Source of the DNA: Aotearoamyces nothofagi
Lineage: Eukaryota; Ascomycota; Leotiomycetes; Leotiales; Tympanidaceae
Assembly (NCBI GenBank): GCA_015345905.1
Contig: JADDTR010000004.1
Span: 186,001-250,000 of the forward strand
Direction: 5' to 3'
DNA length: 64,000 bases
Shown: in pieces, positions 1 to 11,658 of the stretch
Numbering within the stretch: the first letter of the stretch is position 1
How the letters are laid out: every line of letters starts with the position of its first letter
Translations under genes and position numbers: made by a program
The notes under the pieces: model-generated
Databases searched by the model: none
What the model saw: only the letters and a program-made list of their open reading frames with translations
What the model was told of the DNA's origin: nothing

Positions 1-833
1 GTCGGTGGCTGGGACCGGCTGGCTGGCTGTTTGGCCCAGCCAGTCCGGGGCTTCTTGACGCGCACTCAGTTGGGCTTGGGATGCCATGGCTGTCTGAGAG
101 TGCGATCTTCACTCCTTTCCGCTGCTTCCCGCCCGGCTTCGCGGCCAGAGAGGGAGAAGGGGGGGGGGCACTTGAACGAGGGGCACTTGAGCGACAAAAC
201 AGACGCCAACGCGCGTGCCGTGCGCCCCCAATCGAGAGAGAGAGAAGAAAGAGAACCAGCGCCGGGACATTTTTCGACAATACACCCAGCCGCGAGGCCC
301 GGCTGGTAGTTTCTCTCCTAGAGCGGTACGACGGTATCAGTCGAGAATGGTTCTCTTGCCATTTTGCTTCTTTTCCTCTTTTATTTATTCATGTCCCTCT
401 CCTTTTTCTTTTTGGAGATCCTTTTTCTTTTTGGAGATCCTTTTTCTTTCTGGAGATCCTTTTTGTGTGATTCGATGGTTCCTGACGTGCTGCTTTTGGA
501 ACTGTAGCCGACCAGTGCTGACAGCAGCTAGAGAATGGGTCGGCCTCAACTCAAGTTTCAATTGTATATGGCGCGCCGCTACGTTCCTTCACGTCAAACA
601 TCATGGCCATGCCATGTCGAGGCAACCAAATTGGACTCTATCTCCCCTTTCGCAAAAAATTGACACTGCATACGCTTTGGCAAATGTGGGAGAGCAATTA
701 ATTAATGATATTTATACATTCTTTCATCTCTGGTACGAGACTATTACGTTAAGAAAGGAGCGCCAAAACTCCCCATCCTTCCAGCGCAATGCCAATTATC
801 AAGATACTTTTCCGTCCAACACTTCGCATTCCC
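1..833. other. Intergenic, no gene recognised
   Basis: I see no supported coding region here. Open frames on the plus strand are low-complexity and have no recognisable domain. The stretch is G+C-rich at the left edge and pyrimidine-rich around 350-470, where a short tandem repeat sits. It is the downstream flank of the small secreted-protein gene on the minus strand. Confidence 0.6.
402..458. repeat. 19-bp tandem repeat, three copies
   Basis: Three head-to-tail copies of a 19-bp unit (CTTTTTCTTTTTGGAGATC) are read directly at 402-420, 421-439 and 440-458. The third copy has one change, and a partial fourth follows. It lies in a noncoding pyrimidine-rich stretch. Confidence 0.9.
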
Positions 834-1457
834 TTATATGAAGACTCTCTTAACATCAACCTTCTGGCACGTTGGGTTTTCCGGCACTTTATTTCCGAGG
901 ACCCAAGACAGAGTCTGGTAATAGTATGCCGAATAGTATGTCTTGCAAGCATACCACCTGTAGTACGCAGTGATCGCACCAGTCGCTGTAGGCGGCACAA
1001 CCGTATCATCAATATAACCCTGGATATTCAGCTTGTTGTGGCTATCAAACGCAACCGGGGTGGCCGACTCGTTCCCAGGAAAGAACAATGGCAGTGCGAC
1101 ATTGCTCGTCACGTCGATGGAGAGCTGCAGGGCCTCGGACTCAATGAAGTTGCCGCCCTGCAGCACCCAGGTCAGGAAGCCGGGAATACCAAGGCCTTCA
1201 TCCTCGTCGTCATAGTCGTAGATGGTGGTGTTGAAGTTGTAAACCGAGAGGCTTATGTTTGGAGTGCTGGCCTTGGGGCCGACGCAGAGTCCCTCGATGG
1301 CTGCGCCTTCGTGGCAGGGATAGAGGACGGAGCCGTTGAGAGTTTTGCTTTTGGAGAGGAGGACGAGATTGAATGGGGCCGACTGGTTGACGTACTGAGC
1401 TGCAACGAGAGACGATGTGGCGAGAGCCGCGAGGCTCGTGATGAATGATGCTCTCAT
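834..1457 (-). CDS. Small secreted protein, DUF7907-like
   Basis: Single exon, 207 residues, read on the minus strand. The frame is open 72 codons further upstream, but the ATG at 1457 gives a typical signal peptide (MRASFITSLAALATSSLVAA, cleavage before QYVNQ), so I chose it. The mature part is rich in Asn/Thr/Ser, with several N-glycosylation sequons, motifs such as NVALPLFFPG and NIQGYIDDTVVPP, and a C-terminus ending VKRVFI. This pattern resembles the fungal secreted DUF7907 family as I remember it; that assignment is from memory. No catalytic motif is visible. Likely an extracellular or cell-surface protein of unknown role. Confidence 0.8.
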   Translation of the reverse strand: MRASFITSLAALATSSLVAAQYVNQSAPFNLVLLSKSKTLNGSVLYPCHEGAAIEGLCVGPKASTPNISLSVYNFNTTIYDYDDEDEGLGIPGFLTWVLQGGNFIESEALQLSIDVTSNVALPLFFPGNESATPVAFDSHNKLNIQGYIDDTVVPPTATGAITAYYRWYACKTYYSAYYYQTLSWVLGNKVPENPTCQKVDVKRVFI

Positions 1458-3213
1458 GTTGGCTTGAGTCGCGAGTGGTTTGATCTCTAGGGTTCGCACT
1501 GGAGTATTGCTGTTAGGATGAAGAGAAGAGACGGAAGAGAGAGGAGGAAGTGAGACGAGGAAGGTATTTATGTCCCTCGCTACTCCTGCCATGCTTAAAT
1601 CGAGAAGCAGTGACGGAAGGTGTAACCCCATGCCATCATCCCATGCCACCACCCAATCCCATGCCGTCCTCACCGATCACACACCCTCGCTCCCACTGCA
1701 TCTCGCAGCAGCTTCTTGCCACAGCATCGACTCGCCGGTCTTGGAACACGACGCCCGCCGGAAGGCCCGTTGTCTGTCATGTGTGATGCCGTATCCGTAT
1801 CCAGACGCCCGTATCCATGCTCGCAGGCGGCGGATACGAGGGCACGAAGCCCGACGTCATGTGCGCCGCGCCCGCGCCCGCGCCCGCCCACAGCCGATAG
1901 CCGACAGCTGATAGCTGATAGGTGATAGGAAGGTGACGGGTGCCGGCTAGCGCAATGCGGGGCCGAGCGAACGAGCCTCCGCCGCGTCGCAGCATCGCTT
2001 AGTCGGCTATCAGGGTCTTGATTGGTTGTAATAGATGGCCCGATTGGGAATATCTCGCTCGCACGTAGGCTGGCGACGCCCGAGCCTGTGCAGATAGACA
2101 GTTGTAGCATCCGGCCTTCACGTGAGAGATGGCTTTCCTTAGTCAGCAGGACGAGGCTGAGATACCGACGAGCGTGAGCCAAGACGCGTCCCGCCGACGA
2201 CATAAGCACTTGCTTGTCCTGTGTGCTGGACGTCAGGTCTGGGCATCATCACCACCTTCGTCTGGCGCCGGGTACTCCTTGCTCGGCCATCTCGGCTCCG
2301 ATGATCGTATCGGGAGGTGCCACCAGGCAGCGCACCCTCCCGCCTCCCAGGCAAGGGACAGCCCGACGGCCGTGCATGGCATGTCGTGTCCATCGACGTG
2401 TGTGCACCTGCCGTGCTTTTTTTATAGAACATGATATCATTTGGCCCAGCCATCCTGCTTAACAGTCAATCTTGCCGTCGACCCCCTCTGGCCTTGATAC
2501 TGTGCATACTCGCAGGAGACAGTTGCTAGACCTATTCCCATCCATGCCTACCGTGGCAGTACACATTGCGTGGTAGCGTCATAGATGTACAGTAGACTGT
2601 CCGGAAGGACCTTATATCATGTCCGTTCTTCACGTGACTAGGAACTAGCCCCCAAAGTGTAGATCCTGGAGGGGCTGGACGATTCCATTACAAGAGAGCA
2701 GCCCGAGCAAGATGCTTGGCAGGACCCGGGGGAGCGATGCTGTAGAATTCAAGTTTGCACTTGTGGGTTGGAACTTGAGGATTTAATATCCGATATCTAG
2801 CCTGCTTTGCCTTGTGGTATACAATATGGTTTGTACTGCGTATTACTTACTGCCTTTCCAAATTGCTAGGGTTGGGACAGAAACTCTGACCGTATCCAAT
2901 AGCCCATTATCGCCGGACAGACAGTAAGTGGCCGAACGCCACCAAAGCCTCCCAAAACGGGCATTACCTCTCCCAAATCCTTTTGTATTTATCTAGAATA
3001 TAGCCATCTAACATACAGAGCTTGCTGGGATTAATTGGGCCTTTCATATATCTTCGTGTCGGGCCTCACCTGCTGAAGCGCAGCAAAGTGTGTGCGCTAT
3101 CAGCAAGCTGCTCTGGGGTCAGCCGTTGACGTGTTAGTATCGGTCCCGGCTCGGCATTGCCTTCTTCGCCGTTACGCTTCGTCGTTACGAGTTTCTGGAT
3201 CGCGTCGATACCT
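1458..3213. other. Intergenic, no gene recognised
   Basis: No supported gene in 1.75 kb. It includes a short GC-rich run of CGCGCC-type repeats near 1867-1890, and a CACGTGAC element at 2631-2638. The open frames on both strands are short, Arg/Pro/His-rich and out of phase with each other, as expected of chance frames in GC-rich DNA. Confidence 0.55.
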
Positions 3214-5386
3214 TCATTTCTTTGCTTCTGACGTACTCGGCGGCCCTAAGCCTTCCCACTTGGTAGTGTTATAGAACTCTAGAACATCTTTATCCACCGC
3301 CATCAAATCCCTCGAGTATCCCGTCACAGTAAGTCCCTCAAGTTTCGTCGCCCTCGACAGCCCGACATATAGCTGGCCCTGCTCGAAAATATCCTCCGAC
3401 GACACCTCTACATATTCCAGCGTCATACCTTGGCTCTTATGGATAGACAATGCCCACGCTAGGGCCAGCGGAATCTGTGTCCGGCAGACAAGGTATCTGT
3501 CCTGCGAAGTGCCCTTCAAGGATTCCTGGGCATCAGGAAGGATAGTTTTCGTCAAACCGGTTGTAAAGCGCACAATGGGACATTGGAAGCCCCTTAGCCG
3601 CTGAAACTCGTCGATAGACTCTTGCATCCTTTTCTGCTTCTCACTTTTCTTACCCTCTGGCTCTGCTATATTCCAGTTCTTCGTGTCTGCGAAGCCGACA
3701 ACTTCGCCCTGAGATCCATTGACTAGCCCGATTTTGTGGCTGATATTCGATAATAGAACGACTTTGGCACCGACTTTTAGCACCAAGTTCGTCGGGAATC
3801 GGTGGTACGTTTTGAGAGCCTCCTTGTGCATCTCTAACGCTTTCGTAATCTCGGTAGAGCGGGGGTATGTGTGGTCGATATCATTATACATTAACTTTTG
3901 AGATTTGTCGAAAGCATCCCAGGATACTGGTTGGGAATTTATCGAGTGCAGTTGTCGCAGGTTGAAATTCTCGACTCTTCTTTTAAGAGACATAAGCCTA
4001 ACCGGAAAGGCTCGGGGTGGTAGTATTTTCCTGATTGTAAGAGCATTCCATTCTTCTGCACTTAATGAGACTCCATTTCGGATTTTGTTTAGCACATCTT
4101 GGAATCGCGAGTCCTTCTGGCGGTGGATTTGTTCTAGCTTGACATGTCTAAGTTGAAGCAGTTTCCATACAGGAGCTTTGAAAGCCCATTTATCACCCAT
4201 TTTAAATTTAATGTGGCGATATTTGCATTGTGCAGAAGTACAAACAGGCTCCGTATCCCGTGTACTCATTGGTTCGCCACATCCTATGCAGAATTGAAAT
4301 GGCTTGACGGGTGGGATCTGATGAAAATCGCCAAGAAAGATAACCTGCTTTCCGCCAAAAGGGCGATTAGACTCCAACACGTGCTGCATAAGCAGATTAA
4401 GTCGTTCAAGGAATTGATTTTCTACCATGGAGATTTCCTCGATAATAAGAACTTTGAGGTTCCGTATCGCCTTGGAGACATGCTTCTGGACACGCTCTAA
4501 GACTCTGTCTGATGGTTCTTGAAAGGTATCCGGGTTCCTGTAGAGCATTAGGTGTTAGCACCTATATGTTAGGCGACCAACACATGAAACGAACCGAGAG
4601 CCGAACAGATTAGTAGAGCAATAAATAATGTATCTCTATAAAAAGGGGTAAAACATAAAAGAAACTGCTTCGGCTCACTTACCAACCTGCGAATGAATAT
4701 GTTGTTTTACCATTGAGCGGTAGGGCAGCAATTCCTGTAGGTGCGACGACCTGCACATTAGGGGGCTGGTTGGCACTCTTGTCTGGGAAACGTATTTTGA
4801 GGCGTCGTTGAATCTCGGCGAGCGTAGCGGTTTTACCAGATCCGGCAGCACCGGTGAGGAAGATATTCTCCCCTTTCATCGCCATCTCAACGACGGCCTG
4901 CTGGGCCGGTGTAAGGATGATGGGGGTATTATCGATGCCTAGAGACTCCTCTACCTCTGGAGGGAGTTCCAAGTCGACATTGTTTCCAGCAATGCTTGCC
5001 TCTGACTTACATCTCTTCGCTACTGGCGTTTCATCGTCATCAGATCCAGTCAGGTCAATATACGGAACATTAGCTTTTGGTCTTTTAAGGGTGAGGTTCT
5101 CGGTGCTCTCCTCGACCACAACATGCTTCGGAGGATCATTCGGAACCAAGTTATCGAATTGTCGTCTTGTGACGTCAAAACCAGGTATATCGGTGGTATC
5201 TAGGTTTTGGGCAGCTTGCGTCCACTGATTCCAGGCCGACTCTGCTTCACCTCGAGATGTGTATCCCTTATATTGGTTTAAGCCGAAACCCTCGACGTGT
5301 GACCGGCATTCTTCCCATGAACGATAAATACCTGGCCTTCGGCCTCGAAATACGACATATGCTACTTTGCCGGGATTCTTCCCCAT
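3214..5386 (-). CDS. Pif1-family DNA helicase with RNase H1-type N-terminal domain
   Basis: Two exons, 5386-4683 and 4537-3214, joined across a 145-nt intron with a GTAAGT donor, GCTAAC branch site and CTACAG acceptor, give 675 residues. Residues about 8-52 (VAYVVFRGRRPGIY, then YKGYTSRGEAE) match the RNase H1 N-terminal/caulimovirus viroplasmin fold, which binds RNA:DNA hybrids in known proteins. The helicase core has Walker A GAAGSGKT at 179-186, an EE motif II near 268 and GDFHQIPPV from about 304. Later it has SIHKSQGMT and YVGLSRAT, the usual Pif1 motifs. A Cys-rich insertion (CIGCGEP to CTSAQC) follows motif III and could bind zinc. Family members unwind DNA, G-quadruplexes and RNA:DNA hybrids. 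The target here, nuclear or otherwise, is unknown. The frame is intact. Confidence 0.9.
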
Positions 5387-6466
5387 GTTTTCTTGGCTGG
5401 AATGTCGGCATATAAGTGTAAAGATCGTGCTGGGTTGACGCGCCAGTGTGAGCCCATTGACGCGCTGCGCGGCGCGAGTTACCGGTCATGTGACTCGATA
5501 AAATACCTTCCCCGCAATTCGCTTTTACCGGTGATAGTGCTACATACAGTACGTGTTAGATGCAATTGAGTTCAACAACTTGTTGTAGAAAGCCATGATT
5601 AGACGATACTACAAGACCTCCACTTAGCAATTATATTCAGAATACCAATTTATTCCGAAGTGACATTCGCAACTTATAATGCTATAAGTGGTTATTAATA
5701 TTAATATTAACGCAGCACCAAGCAGCTGGTATTGTTGGCGAACTACAGGCAGAATAAACTATACTTAATACACTAATATATATTATTGCAAGGCACAAGG
5801 CCTCACGGAATACCGCTGATGAAGTCGGGGCAGAAGTCTGTGTAAGGCTCTCGTACACATGTGAAAGTCCGAGGAAGAAAGGGAAGAAAGGGAAGAAAGA
5901 GAAAGGCTAAGGTGAGAGAGGAGTAAGCGATACTCTTTAGGCGAATATCACCTGACACCACCCACATCACATACGCGACGCCCTATGGTAGGGCCTACAG
6001 CCAAGCGCACAAGGCCAAGCGCCAAGCGCCCAACAATGCGGCATTATCTCCTGTAGCAGTAACTACTCAGGGGATAAAGAAAAGGAAGCATTGCAAATTT
6101 GCAGTATATAATAGAGCTGTTTAATAGCCGACACTTTGCGTATGCCATTCAAATGCATGTTTCCTAGCAGCTAAATACTCTGAAGATGTTCTAATTCAGC
6201 ACCGAGCTATACTGTACTACTCTGTACAGCTTGCTTATCGACCAGACCTGGTGGGTGGTCAACACGACAAGGCGGTGCACGTGGACGCCGTGTCGCAGGG
6301 ATATCAATGAACGTGGGCTATTCGACTGGACATTTGAACAGAGGATAAAGTGAAATGAGAAGGCTGATCCGTTGACGCCACCACCAAGGGGTTCAATCTC
6401 GAGAAAACGTGCCGGATGGCAATGGCAACACCTCCCTTCTTGGCGAATCCAAGGCGGCTTAATCGT
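5387..6466. other. Intergenic, AT-rich, no gene recognised
   Basis: About 1.1 kb without a supported gene. The part around 5570-5800 is AT-rich. A GGAAGAAA-type microsatellite lies near 5872-5905. Frames here are short. It separates the Pif1-like gene from the inverted-repeat element to its right. Confidence 0.5.
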
Positions 6467-7353
6467 CAGAGTCTGGCCACCTCCCGGGGACTGAGGGAAC
6501 TGGCCACCCACTAATTGTGTGAACTGGCCACCCAGCAGGGGATTGAGTGAACTGACCACCTGCCGGAAATTATCAGAACTGAACTCCGGCTTGGTGGCCA
6601 GCGTAAGCGCGGTGGGCCGCGTAAGCGCAATACTGTAGATAGTCACGTGTATTATACCATTCTCGCCTATTGTAAACCGCTATAATTACGTCTAAATTCG
6701 ATAACCGGGTTCAAGAAGCCCTAGCGAATCTACCTCGGTGTTAGAAATTAGTAGACCCCTTATAACATACCGAATGTAGAGACTCAAAGAAAAAAAAGAA
6801 GAGAAGACACAGGAGGAAGGGAACAAGAGGACTGCCAATGAGACCAGAGACGCAGACAGACAGCCGAGGGAAGAGCAGGAAAGAGCTGTACTGCAGTTCT
6901 GCAAGGAAGCTAAGATGTATATACGCTTTAGACGCTAGAATAAGCTTAAGACAAGGTGATGGATGCATGGTTTTGTACTGCAAGAACAGGAACTGCAAGT
7001 TGGAGAGGCCTAGATCGAGGATACGCAGAACTGGACTTCACCAAGCCATACCGATTAGTTTACTATGCATCTTCCTTAACAATTGGCTCTAGAAGTTGGT
7101 GGCTCTTATATTTTTATGCACTCAGCAGTGCAAGGCGCACGTGACTGACCCATTGTACCGTACCGTACTGACGCGGCGCGGTGCGTTGCGCTTACGCTGA
7201 CGACCGGCGTAAACGTATGACTTAACCTTCTTAGTATTGTGGCCGCCGACAAACTAGAAGGACTACCTCGAAAGAAACCGCCTCTACGGACGGTGACGCT
7301 CAGTTAGCCAGCGCCAGTCGGGGTCCGTTCTGACAACTGGGTGGCCAGTTCTG
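6467..7353. mobile_element. Putative non-autonomous inverted-repeat (MITE-like) element
   Basis: The left side carries CAGAGTCTGGCCACC (6467) and then several AACTGGCCACCCA-like subterminal copies (near 6499 and 6520). The right side ends in the inverse, GGGTGGCCAGTTCTG (to 7353). Further in, GCGTAAGCGCAA followed by a CACGTG (about 6620-6647) on the left is mirrored by CACGTG then TTGCGCTTACGC (7139-7197) on the right. The roughly 0.9-kb span between has no transposase frame. I read this as a decayed or non-autonomous DNA transposon. Exact ends and a target-site duplication could not be fixed. Confidence 0.4.
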
Positions 7354-7669
7354 CCAGTATGCAGAGTTTTGCCATTCTCCCTTCACAATTTGAGGTGACC
7401 CCAGCACCTTTAGTCGGCCGTACCGCCGTCGAATCGGCGACCAGCCCAGCGTCGTATGCCCACGAACAGCGGAGGAGAAGATCTGGAAAAGAGGGACATC
7501 GCAGACCGGCACGGCAACATGTCGCTTGCGAGCTGCGAGCTGCGAATTGTGCAGATAGAGATATATCTTGAATCGGCCCCTGCCCTCTGCTTCTGATCCT
7601 TCTCCTACGTCCGATTGTACTGTGCTTCCGTACCTGCGCGCCTGCTCCTTGGTACTCCAAACGACAATC

Positions 7670-9675
7670 ATGCTGCTCTCTGCACTGCTCGCGCTTGCTA
7701 CCTTCAGCTTGAAGGCATCGGCGTCTCTTCATACTTTCGATTCGCTGTTTCCAGAGATTGTCAAGCGCTATGATTTGTCGGCAATCGCAGTAGAATATGC
7801 GTCCATAGAAACTTGTGATGACTGCGAGGTGTGCAATAACTTCAATCAAAAAACTGCAAGCTCCAGTACTTATACCGTGTTTCTAAAAGGACTTCCTTCT
7901 TGTGCTCCAGGCAGCTGCTGAAGAAGGAGACGAGACATTTTCCGAATTGCTTATAGAGTTCTGTATTGCATCCGATGTAAGTAGTCTTGCGGTTATTGGC
8001 AACTAAGATGGCGCTGACTGACGGCCTGTAGGAGTACACCGAAGATGTCTGCACTGGGCTTATGGGAAGGGAAGCACCTGCAATAGCATTTTCGTTGCGA
8101 AATATGGTTATCCCATCTCGTACCGCCCAGATATTCTGCAACGTACTGTTTGGATTCTGCGATTTGCCCGCTGTTGAGGCGTATACCGTCGAATTTCCCG
8201 TGTCGAAGCCAAACAAGACGCGTCCCGCTGTTAGCGGAAAGACGCCCATTCAGGTCGTGCATATCAGCGACATCCACGTTGACCTTTCTTATGAAGTCGG
8301 AAGCAACTATAACTGTACCGAATTGATCTGTTGTCGCACATTCAGCGCCTCAGATGCTCCTAATGTCACGGAATATCATGCTGGACCGTACGGGAATCAC
8401 AACTGCGAGTCACCTCTGACCCTCGAGGAAAGCTTGTATGCTGCTATCCTAGAGTTTGCCCCCAATGTGAATTTCACGATCTTTACAGGCGATGTTGTCG
8501 AAGGAGCAGAATGGTTGACTACTGAGCAAGAGATTGTTGACGACGTCGACGACGCCTATTCACGCATGGGAGGTCTTGGTATAGTGTATGGAGCACTTGG
8601 AAACCATGAAGCCAATCCAGTCAATTCTTTCCCCTTTGCCGAACTCGACACAAACTATACCAATGAATATCTATACGATACCCTTACAGTAGACTGGGCT
8701 TCATGGATTGGCGCTGAGGCAGCAGAAGATTTAGTCTCAAACTATGGCTCATACTCTACAGCCCACGGCGACTCCAAACTTCGCGTCATTTCTCTCAATA
8801 CCATGTTCTGGATGAAAGAGAATTGGTGGCTATATACTCCAACAATGGCTTACGACCCAACAGATATGATCTCGTGGTTGGTATGCGAACTGCAAGCATC
8901 CGAGGACGCGGGCGAGAGAGTATACATTATCGGCCATATACCCCAAGGGCGTACAGATGCGTTGTATGATCAATCGGAATACTTCGATCAAGTTATTCAA
9001 CGATACGAGGCTACCATTGCTGCGCTGTTCTTTGGCCATACACACAAGGACCATTGGGAGATCTCGTACACCAACTATAGCACACCAACGGCAGAAACCG
9101 CAGACGCAATTCACTACATTGCTCCTGCTCTCACTCCAACATCAGGAAACCCTACCTTTAGAGTATACAACGTCGACCCCGAAACGTTCGCGGTCCTCGA
9201 TTATACTGTATATTTTGCCAACATGTCCGACTCGACCTATCAGTCCGGTCCCACCTGGGAGAAATACTACTCCGTCAAAGAGACCTACGGCGCCATGCTC
9301 CCGGAACCCTACACCGACGCCGCCGCTGAACTAACCCCTGCCTTCTGGCATAACGTCACTGAACTCTTCGAAGATGACGACGACATATTCCAAGATTACT
9401 ATGGCCGTAAATCTCGTGGTTACGACGTCTCATCCTGTACCGGGAGCTGCAAGACCGAGGAACTTTGCCAGCTACGCTCATCGCAGTCTCAGTATAACTG
9501 CGTCGATACCTCGTCAGGTGTCGATATCAGCAAACGCGACACTGCTTCTCACGGCCTCGGCCATGATCATGGCAAGGAAGGAGAGTGTCCCGGCAGCACC
9601 GCCGCGCCGTATTTCCGCGCCATGGGCTCCAACCTGAACCTTTTCAGGAGTGTACTGGAGAGACATACGAGGTAG
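7670..9675 (+). CDS. Secreted acid sphingomyelinase-like phosphodiesterase
   Basis: Three exons (7670-7828, 7890-7976, 8032-9675) give 629 residues. The N-terminal 18 residues look like a signal peptide. A saposin-B-like segment with paired Cys (CDDCE, then FLLVLQAAAEEGDETF) follows. The calcineurin-like metallophosphatase core has DIH (D162, H164), GD (D236), GNHE (N273, H274), GH (H384) and GHTH (H418, H420), so all metal ligands and the catalytic His are present. The family hydrolyses sphingomyelin-type phosphodiesters outside the cell or in the vacuole. Many N-glycosylation sites support secretion. Intron 1 has a weak GTGTGC donor; I chose the acceptor at 7889 because it restores the saposin spacing. 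Intron 2 is canonical with a GCTGAC branch site. Confidence 0.9.
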
Positions 9676-10496
9676 ATCTTCTAGGCGGTGGCCTTTCCAC
9701 AAGCAATTGTATTGCTCTGGTCAGACCCTGGAACCCAAGCGGTCGTCGAAGAATAGATGTATCTTGAAGTAATAATATATGAAGTGTATAGTAGTGTATG
9801 GGGTGAAATAATGGTGCGGAGGGATTGGGTTTGGAAAAGGTGGCTAACTTTGGAAACTGTATATACATCTTGACAGGACAGAAATATCATTGATGAGATG
9901 GATGGCCTAGAACTATTATTAATTTCATCATTCTGCTCTTTATATTGCCTTTGTAATCTCTCTTCTCTACTCTGAATTCCTTCTGCCTCTATTAATGCCA
10001 TCGATGCTATTTATAGGATAAAACCTCTCACGTTGTCACGGAGACTGTTTCCCATCTCCTTCCCCCCTTTAGCAAATCCACCACCCAAATTATTTCTTTA
10101 TCTCCCCCCCTCGCCCTCCCTTCGTTTGCGTCCTAAATCCCAAACACGTGGCGCCTCTGACCCAATCACACCTCCCCGCGCCAACAAAGCGAGGAATGGA
10201 AACAGCAACCGCGACACGACCCAGCAAGATCCCGCCATCCGCTCTCGCTGCACCCGTCGTGCTTTCTCCTGTGCGGCATATCGTTTCCTTTGATCGCAGT
10301 GTGGGATATGACGACCTCGACGTCTCAGCGGCGGGTCGCCAGGCTTCCGAGAATGCGTTTCCCGGAATAAGGAACCGTGGGTGTATATGAGAGGTGGTTT
10401 GGCCTTCTTCGTTCTTCTCTCCTTACAGACCTCGTATCTGGGCACCGCAATTTACAAGCAATTTCATACCGCCACCGCTGAGAGAAATCGGCTAGG
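9676..10496. other. Intergenic between two plus-strand genes
   Basis: No supported gene. It contains the 3' flank of the sphingomyelinase and the promoter of the next gene, with C/T-rich tracts near 10050-10130 and an ACACGTGG element near 10144. Long frames on the minus strand here are Arg/Gly-rich chance frames. Confidence 0.5.
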
Positions 10497-11077
10497 ATGC
10501 TTTTCAAATCCCACTTCCTCCTTCTCCTCGTCGCCTTGCTAGAGCTCGGCACCGTCGCTGGGGCAGCAGATGCAGTAGAGGATAGCATAGACCTAGCTAT
10601 GCAGTCCATGTCTGGCATGTCTGTCCAGGCTACTGATCCAACCACTACATCAACTACTGATACACCTATTACTTCTACATCCTCAAAGCCTGATATGCCA
10701 GCTATGTCCACCCGCACTATCCTATCAAGCACCCTAACCGACGACGATGATGCCAGCAAGACGATGTCGTCTAAACCCGAGATCGAGACTGACACGGATA
10801 TGGGAACTATGCTAATTACTTCTGCTTCTGCTTCTGCTACCGGGACAACGACGGCAGACGAGAGCATGAAAGGAAGCACAAGCTCAGCAGGAGCTACAAC
10901 TGGAAGCCCCGTACCCTTCTCACCTACGCTGATGATGTCCGGTGCCGAGAATGTGAAGGTAAGCTTCACGAGATGGAATATTGGAATGAAAGGATCGCTT
11001 TGATCGCTAATGGTTTATAGATGCAGATTGTTACAGCGATGGTTTATGTGCTTGGGGCTTTGTGCTTTGTTCTTTGA
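10497..11077 (+). CDS. Ser/Thr-rich GPI-anchored-type surface protein
   Basis: Two exons, 10497-10958 and 11021-11077, separated by a 62-nt intron (GTAAGC donor, CGCTAAT branch, TATAG acceptor), give 172 residues. There is a signal peptide (MLFKSHFLLLLVALLELGTVAGA), then a long Ser/Thr/Asp/Met-rich low-complexity region with no fold I recognise. The short second exon encodes a hydrophobic tail (MQIVTAMVYVLGALCFVL), as expected for a GPI-anchor signal. The roughly 150-residue mature part should be O-glycosylated and sit in the wall or plasma membrane. The second exon is easily missed, and without it the protein would seem soluble and secreted. Confidence 0.75.
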
Positions 11078-11658
11078 CAGGGCGGGCGGCTTAAGCTTTA
11101 CGAGGGATTGAGGAGCGGTGTTTTGGGTTGGAGGCAGGACTGACTTGTTGGAGTTGTTCCGTTCGGAAAGAATATATGACCTTGGCATCTTTATTGACTG
11201 GGATATGCAAGCACGTTGATTATAGCTGGATGTGGTAAAATACTGCATTCAGGGTATAAGCCTAGTTCAAATGAGCGACCTAAGGTAGTGATGCCATTTG
11301 CCATATTAAAATGACACCAGTAAGAAAGGGTAGCTGCACTGCACTGTATGGACGAGGGGACAGGCGAGTCCTGCATGTCCGGTGTACACGGTACTCTGGG
11401 TTCCTAAGGAGAAACACAAAATTCAATCATCTGAAATATGACACGAAGCACGATATTATAATTCTTAAGAAAATCGGGTATATATCGAATCAGGCATATA
11501 TTGGTATATAAGCTGATTAAAACTCTCCTAATTATTGTGGTGGATGGACTAGGATGGAGTTGACCTTCCACATTATTGATCTGCTCGATTAACACTTTCC
11601 AACGAATGCTTCCTTCTATTTATTGTATAACGTACATGTCGTACAACCGCACATAAAT
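11078..11658. other. Intergenic between convergent genes
   Basis: No supported gene. This is the tail-to-tail spacer between the surface-protein gene (+) and the exoribonuclease gene (-). It is moderately AT-rich, with only short frames. Confidence 0.55.
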
